From assembly GCF_003944795.1 (NCBI RefSeq), contig NZ_RWBG01000006.1, positions 1-64,000 on the forward strand: 64,000 bases of DNA. Reading direction: 5' to 3'. A program made the translations under genes and the position numbers. The stretch comes from Mangrovimonas spongiae (GTDB lineage Bacteria > Bacteroidota > Bacteroidia > Flavobacteriales > Flavobacteriaceae). The notes beneath the pieces were generated by a model. That model was not told where the DNA came from and searched no databases. It saw nothing but the letters and a program-made list of their open reading frames with translations. This document shows, in pieces, positions 54,083 to 63,997 of this stretch; within the stretch, counting starts at the first letter, position 1, and each line of letters begins with the position of its first letter.

Positions 54083-55114
54083 ATGACATCTGTTAAATTA
54101 CTTATTGCCATAGCATTATCCACTATTATTGTTTCATGCGGGAACAATATTGCTGAAATGAAAAAGAACATTTCTATTAAAACAAACACTAAAAACAACT
54201 CTTTTACCCTAGGAGAAACACTTGAAGTTAGTCTTGAGAATCCTAAAAATTATGATATTGGTAACGTTACGTTCTTACTTGATGGCAACAAGATTTCAAA
54301 TAAAACACTTTTAAATACTATTAAACTTGGTGTGCACACTCTAGAAGCTCAAATTCAACTAAATGACACACCAGAAACAATCGCAACAAACATTACTGTT
54401 TTAAATAATAAAACACCTAAAGTGTATCATTTTGAAATTATTAATGAATTTCCGCACGATATAACATCGTACACCCAAGGATTAGAGTTTTACAATGGTG
54501 AATTATATGAAAGTACTGGACAATACGGCGAATCTAAATTAAGAAAGGTAGATTATAAAACAGGTGAACCTATAAAAAGTATTAATCTTCCTAACCAATA
54601 TTTTGGCGAAGGGCTTACGGTTTTAAACAATAGAGTATATCAGTTAACATGGAAAAGAGGTACCGGATTTATTTATAATGCCGAGACCTTTGAAAAAACA
54701 GGATCCTTTAAATATAATAACAGTAAGCAAGGTTGGGGAATTTGTAACGATGGAAAAACACTATATAAAAGTGATGGTACCGAAAAAATCTGGACGTTAG
54801 ATCCAGAAACTTTAATGGAACAAAGTTATATTCAGGCTTACCATAGTAAAGGTAAAGTTGTCGAACTTAACGAACTAGAATGGGTCAACGGAAAAATTTA
54901 TGCCAATCGCTGGCAAAAAAATGGTGTGGCTATTATTAACCCTAAAAACGGCGCTGTAGAAGGTGTGATAGACTTTTCTCCTTTACATAAAAAAGTAACG
55001 CAGCACCCAAAACTAGATGTGTTAAACGGTATTGCCTACAATCCTGAAACCCAAACCTTATTTGTTACAGGAAAACGTTGGGACAAACTTTTTGAGGTAA
55101 AAATTATAGAATAA
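54083..55114 (+). CDS. Glutaminyl-peptide cyclotransferase lipoprotein
   Basis: A 343-residue lipoprotein from ATG 54083 (lipobox IIVSC); the TTG at 54050 is less likely. Residues 25-115 form a beta-sandwich; the rest is a five-bladed propeller of the plant/bacterial QC type: FPHDITSYTQGLEFYNGELY, STGQYGESKLRKVDYKTG, NQYFGEGLTVLNNRVYQLTW, LYKSDGTEKIWTLDPETL, ELEWVNGKIYANRW and LNGIAYNPETQTLFVTGKRW. It makes N-terminal pyroglutamate on exported proteins, a known modification in Bacteroidota after signal peptidase cleavage before Gln. Confidence 0.93.
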   Translation: MTSVKLLIAIALSTIIVSCGNNIAEMKKNISIKTNTKNNSFTLGETLEVSLENPKNYDIGNVTFLLDGNKISNKTLLNTIKLGVHTLEAQIQLNDTPETIATNITVLNNKTPKVYHFEIINEFPHDITSYTQGLEFYNGELYESTGQYGESKLRKVDYKTGEPIKSINLPNQYFGEGLTVLNNRVYQLTWKRGTGFIYNAETFEKTGSFKYNNSKQGWGICNDGKTLYKSDGTEKIWTLDPETLMEQSYIQAYHSKGKVVELNELEWVNGKIYANRWQKNGVAIINPKNGAVEGVIDFSPLHKKVTQHPKLDVLNGIAYNPETQTLFVTGKRWDKLFEVKIIE

Positions 55115-55115
55115 C

Positions 55116-55502
55116 GTGAATACATTCACCAAAAATATTGTTGTTACCCAAAATAATCTTGATCAACTAAACCACGTTAACAATGTACAATATGTGCAAT
55201 GGGTACAAGATATTGCAGAGCAACATTGGTATAAAGAAACCACCGAAGCGATAAGAAGCACTTATTTTTGGGTTATGATTAACCATTATATTGAATATAA
55301 AAAAGAGGCTAAACTCGGGGAAACGATTATCGTAACTACCTATGTTAAGGAAACTAAAGGTGTAAAATCTACTAGAATTGTAGAATTTTCTAATTTAGAA
55401 GACACTCTCCTAGCAAAGTCAACAACACAATGGTGTTTTATTGATGCAAAAAGTAAACGCCCAATAAGAATTCCTAAAGACATTGCTCAAATATTTTCTT
55501 AA
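55116..55502 (+). CDS. Acyl-CoA thioesterase (hotdog fold)
   Basis: A 128-residue hotdog protein starting at GTG 55116, one base after the previous stop. The signature LDQLNHVNNVQYVQWVQDIA (Asp followed by HVNN) marks the 4-hydroxybenzoyl-CoA or acyl-ACP thioesterase family; YVKETKGVKSTRIVEFSNLE and TTQWCFIDAKSKRPIRIPKD follow. It should cleave acyl thioesters; the chain length is unknown. Linked by its position with the cyclotransferase gene. Confidence 0.88.
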   Translation: MNTFTKNIVVTQNNLDQLNHVNNVQYVQWVQDIAEQHWYKETTEAIRSTYFWVMINHYIEYKKEAKLGETIIVTTYVKETKGVKSTRIVEFSNLEDTLLAKSTTQWCFIDAKSKRPIRIPKDIAQIFS

Positions 55503-55566
55503 GTCCATTTATAATAAATCATATTGTTAAAAGTTTTATTTTAGCATACACTAAGTCAACTCTTTC

Positions 55567-57120
55567 ATGAAACGCATAGCTACTTTTATCTTGTTGTCAT
55601 TAATTCTTTTACTGTGGAGTTCCTGCCGAAAAGAATTAGATTTTGAAACAAAATCTGGCGGATTAGCATTCTCCAAAGACACCGTTTATTTAGATACTGT
55701 TTTCACCAATATAGGATCTAGCACGTATAATCTTAAAGTATATAATCGTAGTGATGACGATATTAGTATTCCATCTGTAAGGCTAGCACTTGGCGAAAGC
55801 TCTGAATACCGCTTAAATGTAGATGGAGTTGCTGGTAAAGAATTTCAAAATGTAGAAATTTTAGCCAACGATAGTATGTATGTCTTTGTAGAAACAACTA
55901 TTGATATTAATAACTTACCTAACACTAACGGCGAGTTTCTTTATACCGATGAAATTGAATTTGGTATAGGCACTAATATGCAAACAGTTGATTTGGTAAC
56001 CTTGGTAAAAGACGCACACTTTATTTATCCAGATAGAGACAACACTACTGGGGTTATTGAAACATTAACACTAAATGTTGGTGGCGAACAAGTTGAAAGC
56101 GATATTCAAGGACGCTACTTACTCCCAGAAGAGCTTACCTTTACTAACGAAAAACCTTACGTTGTTTATGGCTTTGCGGCAGTTCCTAATGGCGAGACTT
56201 TAACCATAAATGCAGGAACAAGAGTGCATTTTCATGCCGATTCTGGTCTGTTGGTATCAGAAGGTGCTTCGCTTCATATTAATGGCGAATTAAGTAATGA
56301 TGAAGAGTTACTAGAAAATGAAGTTATCTTGGAAGGTGATAGATTAGAACCATCTTTTTCTGAAGTTCCAGGACAATGGGGTACCATTTGGTTATTTGAA
56401 GGTAGTGTAAACAACACTATAAATTATACCACTATAAAAAATGCTTCTGTAGGTATTTTAAGTGATGGTAATCCTGATGAAGCTAACGACAAACTAACCA
56501 TAACCAACTCGCAAATTTATAATTCTAGTAATTATGGTATTTTAGGTAGAAACACATCCATTTTAGCAGAAAATCTAGTCATTAATAATACCGGATTAAC
56601 ATCGTTTGCAGGAACTCTTGGTGGAAAATATAACTTTACACATTGCACAATTACAAATTACTGGAGTAATAGCTTTAGGCAATTCCCTGCATTATTATTA
56701 AACAATTTTCAAGAAAGTAGTGATGGCACACTATTCCTTGCCGATTTAACCGAAGCTAACTTTAATAACTGTATTATTTATGGTAATGATAATCCAGAGT
56801 TTCTTTTAGATGAAGTTAGTGATAATGACGTTTCTTTTAATTTCAAATTCACTAACTCTTTATTAAGATTTGAAGACCCAACAAATAGTTTCAATACAGC
56901 AAACTATAATTTTAACGACACATCAAAATACGAGGGTAATATTTTTAATGATGATCCAGCGTTTTTAAATGCTCAAAACAATCAAATGCGTATTGGCGAA
57001 GGTTCTGCTGCCATTAACTTAGGTGACGTAACATTTGCAGCACAAGTTCCAGAAGATATTTCAGGAGAAAACCGTACTACTGCTCCCGATGCTGGCGCTT
57101 ACCAATATATTGGAGAATAG
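55567..57120 (+). CDS. Lipoprotein with parallel beta-helix-like repeats
   Basis: A 517-residue lipoprotein (lipobox LLWSSC). The first 190 residues are beta-sandwich-like (TVFTNIGSSTYNLKVYNRSD), as in choice-of-anchor or Ig-type domains; from about residue 210 there are right-handed beta-helix rungs (LTINAGTRVHFHADSGLLVS, NTINYTTIKNASVGILSDG, ITNSQIYNSSNYGILGRNTS, LVINNTGLTSFAGTLGGKY). The family is widespread in Bacteroidota; role unknown, possibly polysaccharide binding. Confidence 0.82.
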   Translation: MKRIATFILLSLILLLWSSCRKELDFETKSGGLAFSKDTVYLDTVFTNIGSSTYNLKVYNRSDDDISIPSVRLALGESSEYRLNVDGVAGKEFQNVEILANDSMYVFVETTIDINNLPNTNGEFLYTDEIEFGIGTNMQTVDLVTLVKDAHFIYPDRDNTTGVIETLTLNVGGEQVESDIQGRYLLPEELTFTNEKPYVVYGFAAVPNGETLTINAGTRVHFHADSGLLVSEGASLHINGELSNDEELLENEVILEGDRLEPSFSEVPGQWGTIWLFEGSVNNTINYTTIKNASVGILSDGNPDEANDKLTITNSQIYNSSNYGILGRNTSILAENLVINNTGLTSFAGTLGGKYNFTHCTITNYWSNSFRQFPALLLNNFQESSDGTLFLADLTEANFNNCIIYGNDNPEFLLDEVSDNDVSFNFKFTNSLLRFEDPTNSFNTANYNFNDTSKYEGNIFNDDPAFLNAQNNQMRIGEGSAAINLGDVTFAAQVPEDISGENRTTAPDAGAYQYIGE

Positions 57121-57150
57121 TTTTTTTTGAAATTTCTATTAAAACACAAA

Positions 57151-57307
57151 AAAAAGACTGCCTAAAAAAAATTTAAAAATTGTCATTCTGAATTCATTTC
57201 AGAATCCCTTCTTTTAGATTCCCAAAATCAAATGAGAATCTAAAACGGATACCCGTTGACAGATAGGCGTTCAGGTTGACAAACATCTCATTTTTTAGAC
57301 AGTCTTT
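57151..57307. repeat. Dispersed composite palindromic repeat, copy 2
   Basis: The inner element (57180-57283) starts TTGTCATTCTGAATTCATTT and ends CGTTCAGGTTGACAA, as in copy 1 at 30414-30534, with an inner palindrome TTTTAGATTC / GAATCTAAAA. The outer arms AAAGACTGCCTAAAAAA (57153-57169) and TTTTTTAGACAGTCTTT (57291-57307) pair with one mismatch. On the minus strand the outer stem is followed by eight T residues, so it could end glyA transcripts. It lies between the convergent beta-helix lipoprotein and glyA genes. Confidence 0.85.
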
Positions 57308-57327
57308 CCTTTTTTTAAAGCTATAGC

Positions 57328-58599
57328 TTAAGCAAATAAGGGTTTATCTCCCATCATAGCATTTACTTTACTTGCTACTGCTTTAAGTTTATCATCATCT
57401 TGATGATTTAGGATAACCTCGTCAATTAAATCAACAATGGCTGCCATATCATTTTCTTTTAATCCTCTTGTTGTTATAGCAGGCGTTCCAACACGAATTC
57501 CTGAGGTTACAAAAGGTGATTTATCATCAAAAGGCACCATATTTTTATTCACCGTTATATCGGCTTTTACCAAAGCTTCTTCGGCTTCTTTACCAGAAAT
57601 ATCTTTATTTCTTAAATCGATTAACATCATATGGTTATCAGTTCCATCAGAAATAATATGATAATCTTTAGCCACAAAAGCTTCGGCCATAGCTTTGGCA
57701 TTCTTTTGTACTTGCAATGTATAATGCATAAAATCATCGGTTAATGCTTCGCCAAAAGCAATAGCTTTAGCCGCAATAATATGCTCTAATGGTCCACCTT
57801 GATTGCCAGGAAATACAGCAGAGTTTAATAATGTTGACATTTTCTTCAACTTGCCACTCTTAAGCTTAAGTCCAAAGGGGTTTTCAAAATCTTTTCCCAT
57901 CATAATCATACCACCTCGTGGTCCACGAAGTGTTTTATGTGTTGTAGTTGTTACAATATGACAATGTGGTAACGGGTCGTTTAAAATACCCTTAGCAATT
58001 AATCCTGCTGGGTGAGAAATATCGGCCATTAAAATAGCACCTACCTCGTCTGCTATCTCACGAAAACGTTTAAAATCCATATCTCTAGAATAAGCCGATG
58101 CCCCTGCTATAATTAATTTAGGGCGCTCCTTTTTAGCAACTTCTTCTACATGATTATAATCGATTATCCCTGTTTCTTTTTTTACACCGTAAAATACCGG
58201 ATTGTAAAGTTTTCCTGAAAAATTAACAGGAGAACCATGCGTTAAATGGCCACCATGAGATAAATCGAAGCCAAGAATGGTGTCGCCTGGTTTTAAACAT
58301 GCGGCAAAAACCGCCGTGTTAGCTTGACTTCCAGAATGAGGTTGCACATTTACATATTCTGCGTTAAAAAGCGCTTTAGCCCTATCGATAGCTATTTGCT
58401 CTACAACATCTACAACCTCACAACCGCCATAGTAACGTTTTCCTGGATAACCTTCGGCGTATTTGTTGGTTAGTACAGAGCCAGCAGCTTCCATAACTTG
58501 GTCGCTTACAAAGTTCTCTGAGGCTATTAATTCAAGACCATGTAATTGTCTTTCGTGTTCTTCTTGTATTAAATCAAAAATTTGTTCGTCGCGTTGCAT
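57328..58599 (-). CDS. glyA: Serine hydroxymethyltransferase
   Basis: A 423-residue PLP enzyme that interconverts serine and glycine with tetrahydrofolate. Seen are [69 protein letters not shown], the PLP lysine in [17 protein letters not shown] and the C-terminal [14 protein letters not shown]. Full length and with no missing residue. It is convergent with the beta-helix gene and divergent from fahA. Confidence 0.98.
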   Translation of the reverse strand: MQRDEQIFDLIQEEHERQLHGLELIASENFVSDQVMEAAGSVLTNKYAEGYPGKRYYGGCEVVDVVEQIAIDRAKALFNAEYVNVQPHSGSQANTAVFAACLKPGDTILGFDLSHGGHLTHGSPVNFSGKLYNPVFYGVKKETGIIDYNHVEEVAKKERPKLIIAGASAYSRDMDFKRFREIADEVGAILMADISHPAGLIAKGILNDPLPHCHIVTTTTHKTLRGPRGGMIMMGKDFENPFGLKLKSGKLKKMSTLLNSAVFPGNQGGPLEHIIAAKAIAFGEALTDDFMHYTLQVQKNAKAMAEAFVAKDYHIISDGTDNHMMLIDLRNKDISGKEAEEALVKADITVNKNMVPFDDKSPFVTSGIRVGTPAITTRGLKENDMAAIVDLIDEVILNHQDDDKLKAVASKVNAMMGDKPLFA

Positions 58600-58625
58600 T
58601 TTTATGGTATTCGTTAAAAATTCAT

Positions 58626-58633
58626 CAAAAATA
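58626..58633 (-). promoter_or_regulatory. Candidate -7 box of glyA
   Basis: Minus-strand TATTTTTG fits TAnnTTTG, 27 bases before the start codon. The nearest TTG (58657-58659) is 23 bases away, slightly long. Confidence 0.5.
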
Positions 58634-58665
58634 GTAAATCCATTAGTTTAATACATCAAAAAACA

Positions 58666-58673
58666 TATATTTG
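58666..58673 (+). promoter_or_regulatory. Candidate -7 box of fahA
   Basis: TATATTTG fits TAnnTTTG and lies 36 bases before ATG 58710. Confidence 0.5.
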
Positions 58674-58709
58674 AATAGAATTTATAATTAAAAAACCAAA
58701 CAATTAGTT

Positions 58710-60002
58710 ATGCAAATTTCAGCTAACAACCCTAATAGAAAATCATGGCTTCATGTAGATAAGAACTCAGATTTTCCCATACAGAATATTCCTTTTGGTG
58801 TTTTTTTAACACGTGACGATATTATAACCATAGGTACAAGAATTGGTGATACGGCCATAGATCTTGGTGCTTTACACCAACTTGGTTACTTTGATGGTAT
58901 TCCTTTAACCGATGATATTTTTTTACAAGATACCTTAAACGATTTTATTGCAGACGGAAGAAAAACATGGCGCTCGGTTAGAAACCGTATTGCCGAAATT
59001 TTTGATGAAGACAATGATGCTTTAAAAAATAATAAAAAGCATAAAGAAATTGTGCTTTTTAGACTCGATGAAATAGAAATGCAATTGCCTGTACAAATTG
59101 GTGATTATACCGATTTTTATTCTAGCATAGAACATGCTACCAATGTTGGTACTATGTTCCGTGATCCTGACAATGCTTTATTACCAAATTGGTTACATAT
59201 TCCGGTAGGTTACCATGGTAGAAGTAGTTCTATAATTCCATCGGGGATACCAGTACATAGACCACAAGGGCAAACTATTCCTACTGACAGTGATACGCCT
59301 GTTTTCGGTCCCTCAAAATTAGTAGATTTTGAATTGGAAATGGCATTTATTACTACTGATGCTAACGATTTAGGAGAACCAATTCCTGTTGATGAGGCCG
59401 AAGAGTACATTTTTGGGCTTGTACTATTTAATGATTGGTCTGCTAGAGACATACAAAAATGGGAATATGTTCCTTTAGGCCCATTTTTAGCTAAGAACTT
59501 TGCCTCTTCAATTTCACCATGGATTGTAACTTTAGATGCTTTAGAACCCTATCGTGTTGAAAGCCCTAAGCCGTTAAAACCGCAATTACCATATTTACAA
59601 TATAAAGGAAAAAAGAGTTTTGACATTAACCTTGAAGTAGCCTTAAAACCCAAAACAGCTAAAGAAAATGTTATTTGTAAGTCTAACTTTAAATATATGT
59701 ATTGGAATATGTCGCAACAATTAGCACACCATACTGTTAATGGTTGCCCTGTAAATTCTGGTGATATGATGGGTAGCGGTACTATTTCTGGTTCAACACC
59801 AGACTCTTTTGGATCGATGCTTGAGCTTACATGGAAAGGTAGCAAGCCTTTAACTTTAGAAGATGGTACAGAGCGTAAGTTTATTAATGATTATGATACG
59901 GTGATTATGCGCGGATATTGTGAAAAAGACGGAACACGAATTGGTTTTGGCGAAGTTTCGACACAATTACTTCCTGTTTTTAATCCAAAGAAGAAAAAAT
60001 AA
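58710..60002 (+). CDS. fahA: Fumarylacetoacetase
   Basis: A 430-residue enzyme of the tyrosine/homogentisate pathway that splits fumarylacetoacetate. Seen are the N-terminal FPIQNIPFGVFLTRDD, YTDFYSSIEHATNVGTMFRD with the metal ligand Asp, the catalytic His in PVGYHGRSSSIIPSG, LVDFELEMAFITTDANDLGE, FNDWSARDIQKWEYVPLGPF and GSGTISGSTPDSFGSMLELT. Other pathway genes (hmgA, hpd) are not in the window. A strong terminator follows. Confidence 0.96.
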   Translation: MQISANNPNRKSWLHVDKNSDFPIQNIPFGVFLTRDDIITIGTRIGDTAIDLGALHQLGYFDGIPLTDDIFLQDTLNDFIADGRKTWRSVRNRIAEIFDEDNDALKNNKKHKEIVLFRLDEIEMQLPVQIGDYTDFYSSIEHATNVGTMFRDPDNALLPNWLHIPVGYHGRSSSIIPSGIPVHRPQGQTIPTDSDTPVFGPSKLVDFELEMAFITTDANDLGEPIPVDEAEEYIFGLVLFNDWSARDIQKWEYVPLGPFLAKNFASSISPWIVTLDALEPYRVESPKPLKPQLPYLQYKGKKSFDINLEVALKPKTAKENVICKSNFKYMYWNMSQQLAHHTVNGCPVNSGDMMGSGTISGSTPDSFGSMLELTWKGSKPLTLEDGTERKFINDYDTVIMRGYCEKDGTRIGFGEVSTQLLPVFNPKKKK

Positions 60003-60024
60003 TACAATTACTTTTAAAGTAAAT

Positions 60025-60057
60025 AAAAAACTCCCACAAAAAGTGGGAGTTTTTTTT
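60025..60057. terminator. Bidirectional terminator
   Basis: AAAAAACTCCCAC (60025-60037) and GTGGGAGTTTTTT (60043-60055) pair perfectly around 5 A residues. It serves fahA and, on the minus strand, the VOC gene ending at 60062. Confidence 0.93.
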
Positions 60058-60061
60058 ATAA

Positions 60062-60523
60062 TTATTTATTCTCTTTTTCAAATGTTTTGTGTGTAGAGAG
60101 CTCGCAACTTACCATCCAATTAATCCCAAACTTATCGGTCAACATCCCAAAATAAGACTCCCAAAAAGTTTTAGCCAATGGCATGGTTATGTTTCCACCT
60201 TCAGAAAGTGCATTAAAAATTCTATCGGCTTCTTCTGTATTATCAACATTAACAGAAACAGAAAAATTATTTCCTTGCTTTAATTTTTTAGCCCATTCGC
60301 CACCAGAATCGCTTCCCATAAGCATGGTCTCTTTACTAATAGGCAAAGAGATATGCATAATTTTAGCTTTCATTTCTTCTGGTATTGGCGGCATTCCTTC
60401 TTGAGGAGGCATTTCTCCAAAGGTACCTACGTAAGGATACTCGCCGCCAAAAATCGATTTATAAAAATCGAAGGCTTGTTTACAATTACCATTAAAGGTT
60501 AGGTAAATGTTTACTGTTGTCAT
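60062..60523 (-). CDS. VOC family (PhnB-like) protein
   Basis: A 153-residue glyoxalase/dioxygenase-superfamily protein. The pattern NIYLTFNGNCKQAFDFYKSI, then MHISLPISKETMLMGSDSG, SVSVNVDNTEEADRIFNALS and the final SYFGMLTDKFGINWMVSCE matches the PhnB/3-demethylubiquinone-methyltransferase-like group that includes many uncharacterised proteins. Substrate unknown. The gene is transcribed alone. Confidence 0.9.
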   Translation of the reverse strand: MTTVNIYLTFNGNCKQAFDFYKSIFGGEYPYVGTFGEMPPQEGMPPIPEEMKAKIMHISLPISKETMLMGSDSGGEWAKKLKQGNNFSVSVNVDNTEEADRIFNALSEGGNITMPLAKTFWESYFGMLTDKFGINWMVSCELSTHKTFEKENK

Positions 60524-60603
60524 GTTTTTATTACTTTTAATTTTATTATAAATTATCTTTAAAGCACAATCTGCTCCATGAAGTCTAAAGTGTAATTAAA
60601 ACT

Positions 60604-60990
60604 CTAAACAAAAGTTTTTAAATCTAAGTCATTTATTTGTCCATGACTAGCATGTTTAATCACTTCACCTCCTTTAACAATTAACAATTGAGGAGATTCA
60701 TGTTGAATGTTAAATTTAGTAGTAATTTGATTTGAAATATCTCTATACTTCAATAAATCTAAATAATACAAATCTACATTTATATTTATAGGAAATTCTT
60801 TTTCAAATTGCCTTTTAACCATACTACTTATTCCGCACCTTGTAGAATGTTTAAATATAATTTGTAACTTATTATTTGACGCTTCTTCTAGCAAATTAAG
60901 TTGTTCTTTGTCTACTAAATTCACCCAGGGCAACTTTGAGTTCTCCTCAGTTTCGTGAGTACCACCAAACAACTTGTTAAATATTCCCAT
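60604..60990 (-). CDS. ytxJ: Bacillithiol-system protein YtxJ
   Basis: A 128-residue thioredoxin-like protein. The motif FKHSTRCGISSMVKRQFEKE holds the single redox cysteine in TRCGIS, and HESPQLLIVKGGEVIKHASH (cis-Pro loop in ESPQ) follows. YtxJ (BrxC) is a monothiol bacilliredoxin that removes bacillithiol from proteins, so the organism probably makes bacillithiol. The biosynthesis genes bshA, bshB and bshC are not in the window. Confidence 0.92.
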   Translation of the reverse strand: MGIFNKLFGGTHETEENSKLPWVNLVDKEQLNLLEEASNNKLQIIFKHSTRCGISSMVKRQFEKEFPININVDLYYLDLLKYRDISNQITTKFNIQHESPQLLIVKGGEVIKHASHGQINDLDLKTFV

Positions 60991-61122
60991 AATTATTATC
61001 TTTTATAAGCTGAAAATAAACACCGTCAAAAAGTCACCTAAAATTTATTTTAAACAGACAAAACGTCATTTAAATTTAATTGGTAAGATAATTGACTATA
61101 TGCTTTTGTAAATATAAAACTT

Positions 61123-63732
61123 ATGAACTTTAACAATTATACAATAAAATCACAAGAAGCCATACAACAAGCGCAACAGATTGCGCAAGGTTATGGTCAT
61201 CAACAAATAGAAAACGAGCATCTTTTTAAAGCTATTCTAGAAGTTGATGAAAACGTGCTACCATTTATTTTAAAAAAATTAAATGTCAACACATCTATAT
61301 TAAAACAGGCTTTAGATAAACAATTAGAAAGTTTACCAAAAGTCTCTGGAGGTGAAATTATGTTGTCACGCGAAGCTGGTAAAACACTTAACGAAGCTTC
61401 TATTGTGGCTAAAAAAATGAAAGATGATTATGTCTCAATCGAGCATCTCATTCTTGCTATTTTAAAATCTAATAGTAAAATAGCTCAGATGTTAAAAGAC
61501 CAAGGTGTTACCGAAAAAGGTCTTTCTGCTGCTATCGATGAACTTCGTAAAGGCGATCGTGTAACTTCTCAAAGTCAAGAAGACACATACAATGCGTTAA
61601 GTAAATACGCCAAAAACCTTAACCAATTAGCAAAAGACGGAAAATTAGATCCTGTTATTGGCCGAGATGAAGAAATAAGACGTATTCTTCAAATTTTATC
61701 ACGTAGAACCAAAAACAACCCCATATTAGTAGGAGAACCAGGAACAGGAAAAACTGCTATTGCCGAAGGTTTAGCGCATAGAATTGTTGATGGCGACATT
61801 CCAGAAAATCTAAAAGAAAAACAAATTTTTGCTTTAGATATGGGTGCTTTAATTGCTGGTGCCAAGTACAAAGGTGAGTTTGAGGAACGCTTAAAATCTG
61901 TCGTTAAAGAAGTAACAACTAGCGAAGGTGACATTGTACTATTTATAGATGAAATTCACACATTGGTAGGCGCCGGAAAAGGCGAAGGCGCCATGGATGC
62001 TGCTAACATTTTAAAACCAGCATTAGCTCGTGGCGAATTAAGAGCAATTGGAGCCACAACATTAGATGAATACCAAAAATACTTTGAAAAAGACAAAGCA
62101 TTGGAACGTCGTTTTCAAAAAGTTATGGTAGACGAACCCGATACCGAAAGCGCCATTTCAATTTTACGTGGTATAAAAGAAAAATACGAAACGCACCATA
62201 AAGTTCGCATTAAAGATGATGCTATTATTGGTGCTGTAGAACTATCGGAACGCTATATTACCAATCGTTTTTTACCAGATAAGGCTATCGATTTAATGGA
62301 TGAAGCGGCGTCTAAACTTCGCATGGAAATTAATTCTAAACCTGAAGAATTAGACGTCTTAGACCGAAAAATTATGCAGCTTGAAATTGAAATTGAAGCT
62401 ATAAAACGTGAAAAAGATGAAACAAAATTAAAATCGTTACGCTCTGAGTTAGCAAACCTTAAAGAAGAACGAAAAGAAATTTACGCCAAGTGGAAAAGTG
62501 AGAAAGAAGTTGTTGACAATATCCAAAATACCAAACAAGATATTGAAAACTACAAGCTAGAAGCAGAACGTGCCGAGCGTGAAGGAGATTACGGTAAAGT
62601 AGCCGAAATTCGTTACGGTAAAATTAAAGAAGCTCAAGAAAACCTTGACAAACTTCAAAAAGAATTACAAAAAAATCAATCGGGTAATTCACTTATAAAA
62701 GAGGAAGTTACCTATGATGATATTGCCGAAGTAGTTGCCAAATGGACCGGTATCCCAGTAACTAAAATGTTACAAAGCGAACGTGAAAAACTCTTAAAGT
62801 TAGAAGACGAGTTACACAAACGTGTTGTAGGACAAGACGAAGCCATTGTTGCTGTAAGCGACGCCGTAAGACGAAGTCGCGCTGGTTTACAAAACCCAGA
62901 CAAACCCATAGGAACCTTTTTATTCCTTGGTACCACTGGTGTTGGTAAAACCGAATTAGCCAAGGCACTTGCAGAATATCTCTTTGACGATGAAAGTGCT
63001 ATTACCAGAATAGACATGAGCGAATACCAAGAACGTCACTCTGTAAGTCGTTTAGTTGGTGCGCCTCCAGGATATGTTGGCTATGATGAAGGTGGACAAC
63101 TTACCGAAGCCGTAAGAAGAAAACCCTATTCTGTAGTATTGCTTGATGAAATTGAAAAAGCACATCCAGATACCTTTAATATCTTACTACAGGTTTTAGA
63201 TGAAGGTAGATTAACAGACAACAAAGGACGTGTTGCAGATTTTAAGAATACCATTATTATTATGACATCCAATATGGGCAGTCATATTATTCAAGAAAAA
63301 TTTGAAGACACCAAAGACGTTGATGCTGCTATGGAATTAGCTAAAATTGAAGTTCTTGGATTATTAAAAAAATCGGTAAGACCAGAATTTTTAAATCGTA
63401 TTGATGATACTATTATGTTTACGCCACTTACAGCCGATAACATAAAAAGCATTGTTGAGCTTCAATTAAAAGGGATTACCAAAATGATTGCCAAACAAGG
63501 CATTACATTTGACGCTACACCAGAAGCGGTAGGCTATTTAGCCAAAAAAGGTTATAATCCAGAATACGGAGCAAGACCTGTTAAACGTGTTATTCAAAAA
63601 GAAGTTCTTAACGAGTTAAGTAAAGAAATTTTATCTGGTAAAGTAACAACAGATAGTATTATACTCTTAGATGCGTTTGATGAAAAGCTTGTATTTAGAA
63701 ACCAAGATAATCTCGTATCTGAAGAGTCTTAA
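61123..63732 (+). CDS. clpB: ATP-dependent chaperone ClpB
   Basis: An 869-residue AAA+ disaggregase. The N-terminal Clp repeat domain ([20 protein letters not shown]) is followed by NBD1 (Walker [16 protein letters not shown], Walker [14 protein letters not shown]), a long middle coiled coil (about 410-525, as in ClpB rather than ClpA/C) and NBD2 ([35 protein letters not shown]). The C-terminus [19 protein letters not shown] is typical. It works with DnaK to rescue aggregates. The upstream region has TTG at 61080-61082 and a TATGCTTTTG segment that only loosely fits a promoter. Confidence 0.97.
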   Translation: MNFNNYTIKSQEAIQQAQQIAQGYGHQQIENEHLFKAILEVDENVLPFILKKLNVNTSILKQALDKQLESLPKVSGGEIMLSREAGKTLNEASIVAKKMKDDYVSIEHLILAILKSNSKIAQMLKDQGVTEKGLSAAIDELRKGDRVTSQSQEDTYNALSKYAKNLNQLAKDGKLDPVIGRDEEIRRILQILSRRTKNNPILVGEPGTGKTAIAEGLAHRIVDGDIPENLKEKQIFALDMGALIAGAKYKGEFEERLKSVVKEVTTSEGDIVLFIDEIHTLVGAGKGEGAMDAANILKPALARGELRAIGATTLDEYQKYFEKDKALERRFQKVMVDEPDTESAISILRGIKEKYETHHKVRIKDDAIIGAVELSERYITNRFLPDKAIDLMDEAASKLRMEINSKPEELDVLDRKIMQLEIEIEAIKREKDETKLKSLRSELANLKEERKEIYAKWKSEKEVVDNIQNTKQDIENYKLEAERAEREGDYGKVAEIRYGKIKEAQENLDKLQKELQKNQSGNSLIKEEVTYDDIAEVVAKWTGIPVTKMLQSEREKLLKLEDELHKRVVGQDEAIVAVSDAVRRSRAGLQNPDKPIGTFLFLGTTGVGKTELAKALAEYLFDDESAITRIDMSEYQERHSVSRLVGAPPGYVGYDEGGQLTEAVRRKPYSVVLLDEIEKAHPDTFNILLQVLDEGRLTDNKGRVADFKNTIIIMTSNMGSHIIQEKFEDTKDVDAAMELAKIEVLGLLKKSVRPEFLNRIDDTIMFTPLTADNIKSIVELQLKGITKMIAKQGITFDATPEAVGYLAKKGYNPEYGARPVKRVIQKEVLNELSKEILSGKVTTDSIILLDAFDEKLVFRNQDNLVSEES

Positions 63733-63796
63733 ACTTTCGTTAAAGAACAATATGATAATAAATTAAACGTTTTTCATTTAGTTGGTTAGTTAGTTG

Positions 63797-63848
63797 AAAA
63801 AAGGCAACACTTAATCCTTAAAACTTACAAGGAAAGTGTTGCTTTTTT
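63797..63848 (+). terminator. Terminator of clpB
   Basis: GCAACACTT (63804-63812) pairs with AAGTGTTGC (63834-63842), and inner TCCTT with AAGGA, followed by six T residues. It lies about 70 bases past the clpB stop. The stretch after it (63850-63989) holds no gene I can see. Confidence 0.85.
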
Positions 63849-63989
63849 GTTTTCACATTTTTTTTAACATTTCATAAAAATGCGCTTTAAACATCTAACT
63901 ATAAACAAAATACAGATTGTGTGAAGTATAAAAAATTGAAAAACATATCCCATTCATCTAAAAAATTTCCAAAAAAGAACCGTTTATCG

Positions 63990-63997
63990 TATTTTTG
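63990..63997 (+). promoter_or_regulatory. Predicted -7 box at the right edge
   Basis: TATTTTTG exactly fits TAnnTTTG. It would drive a gene beginning beyond base 64000. Confidence 0.45.

Noticed and set aside
61689-63017. Minus-strand frames within clpB
   Set aside because: They lie completely opposite essential AAA+ motifs and look like composition effects.
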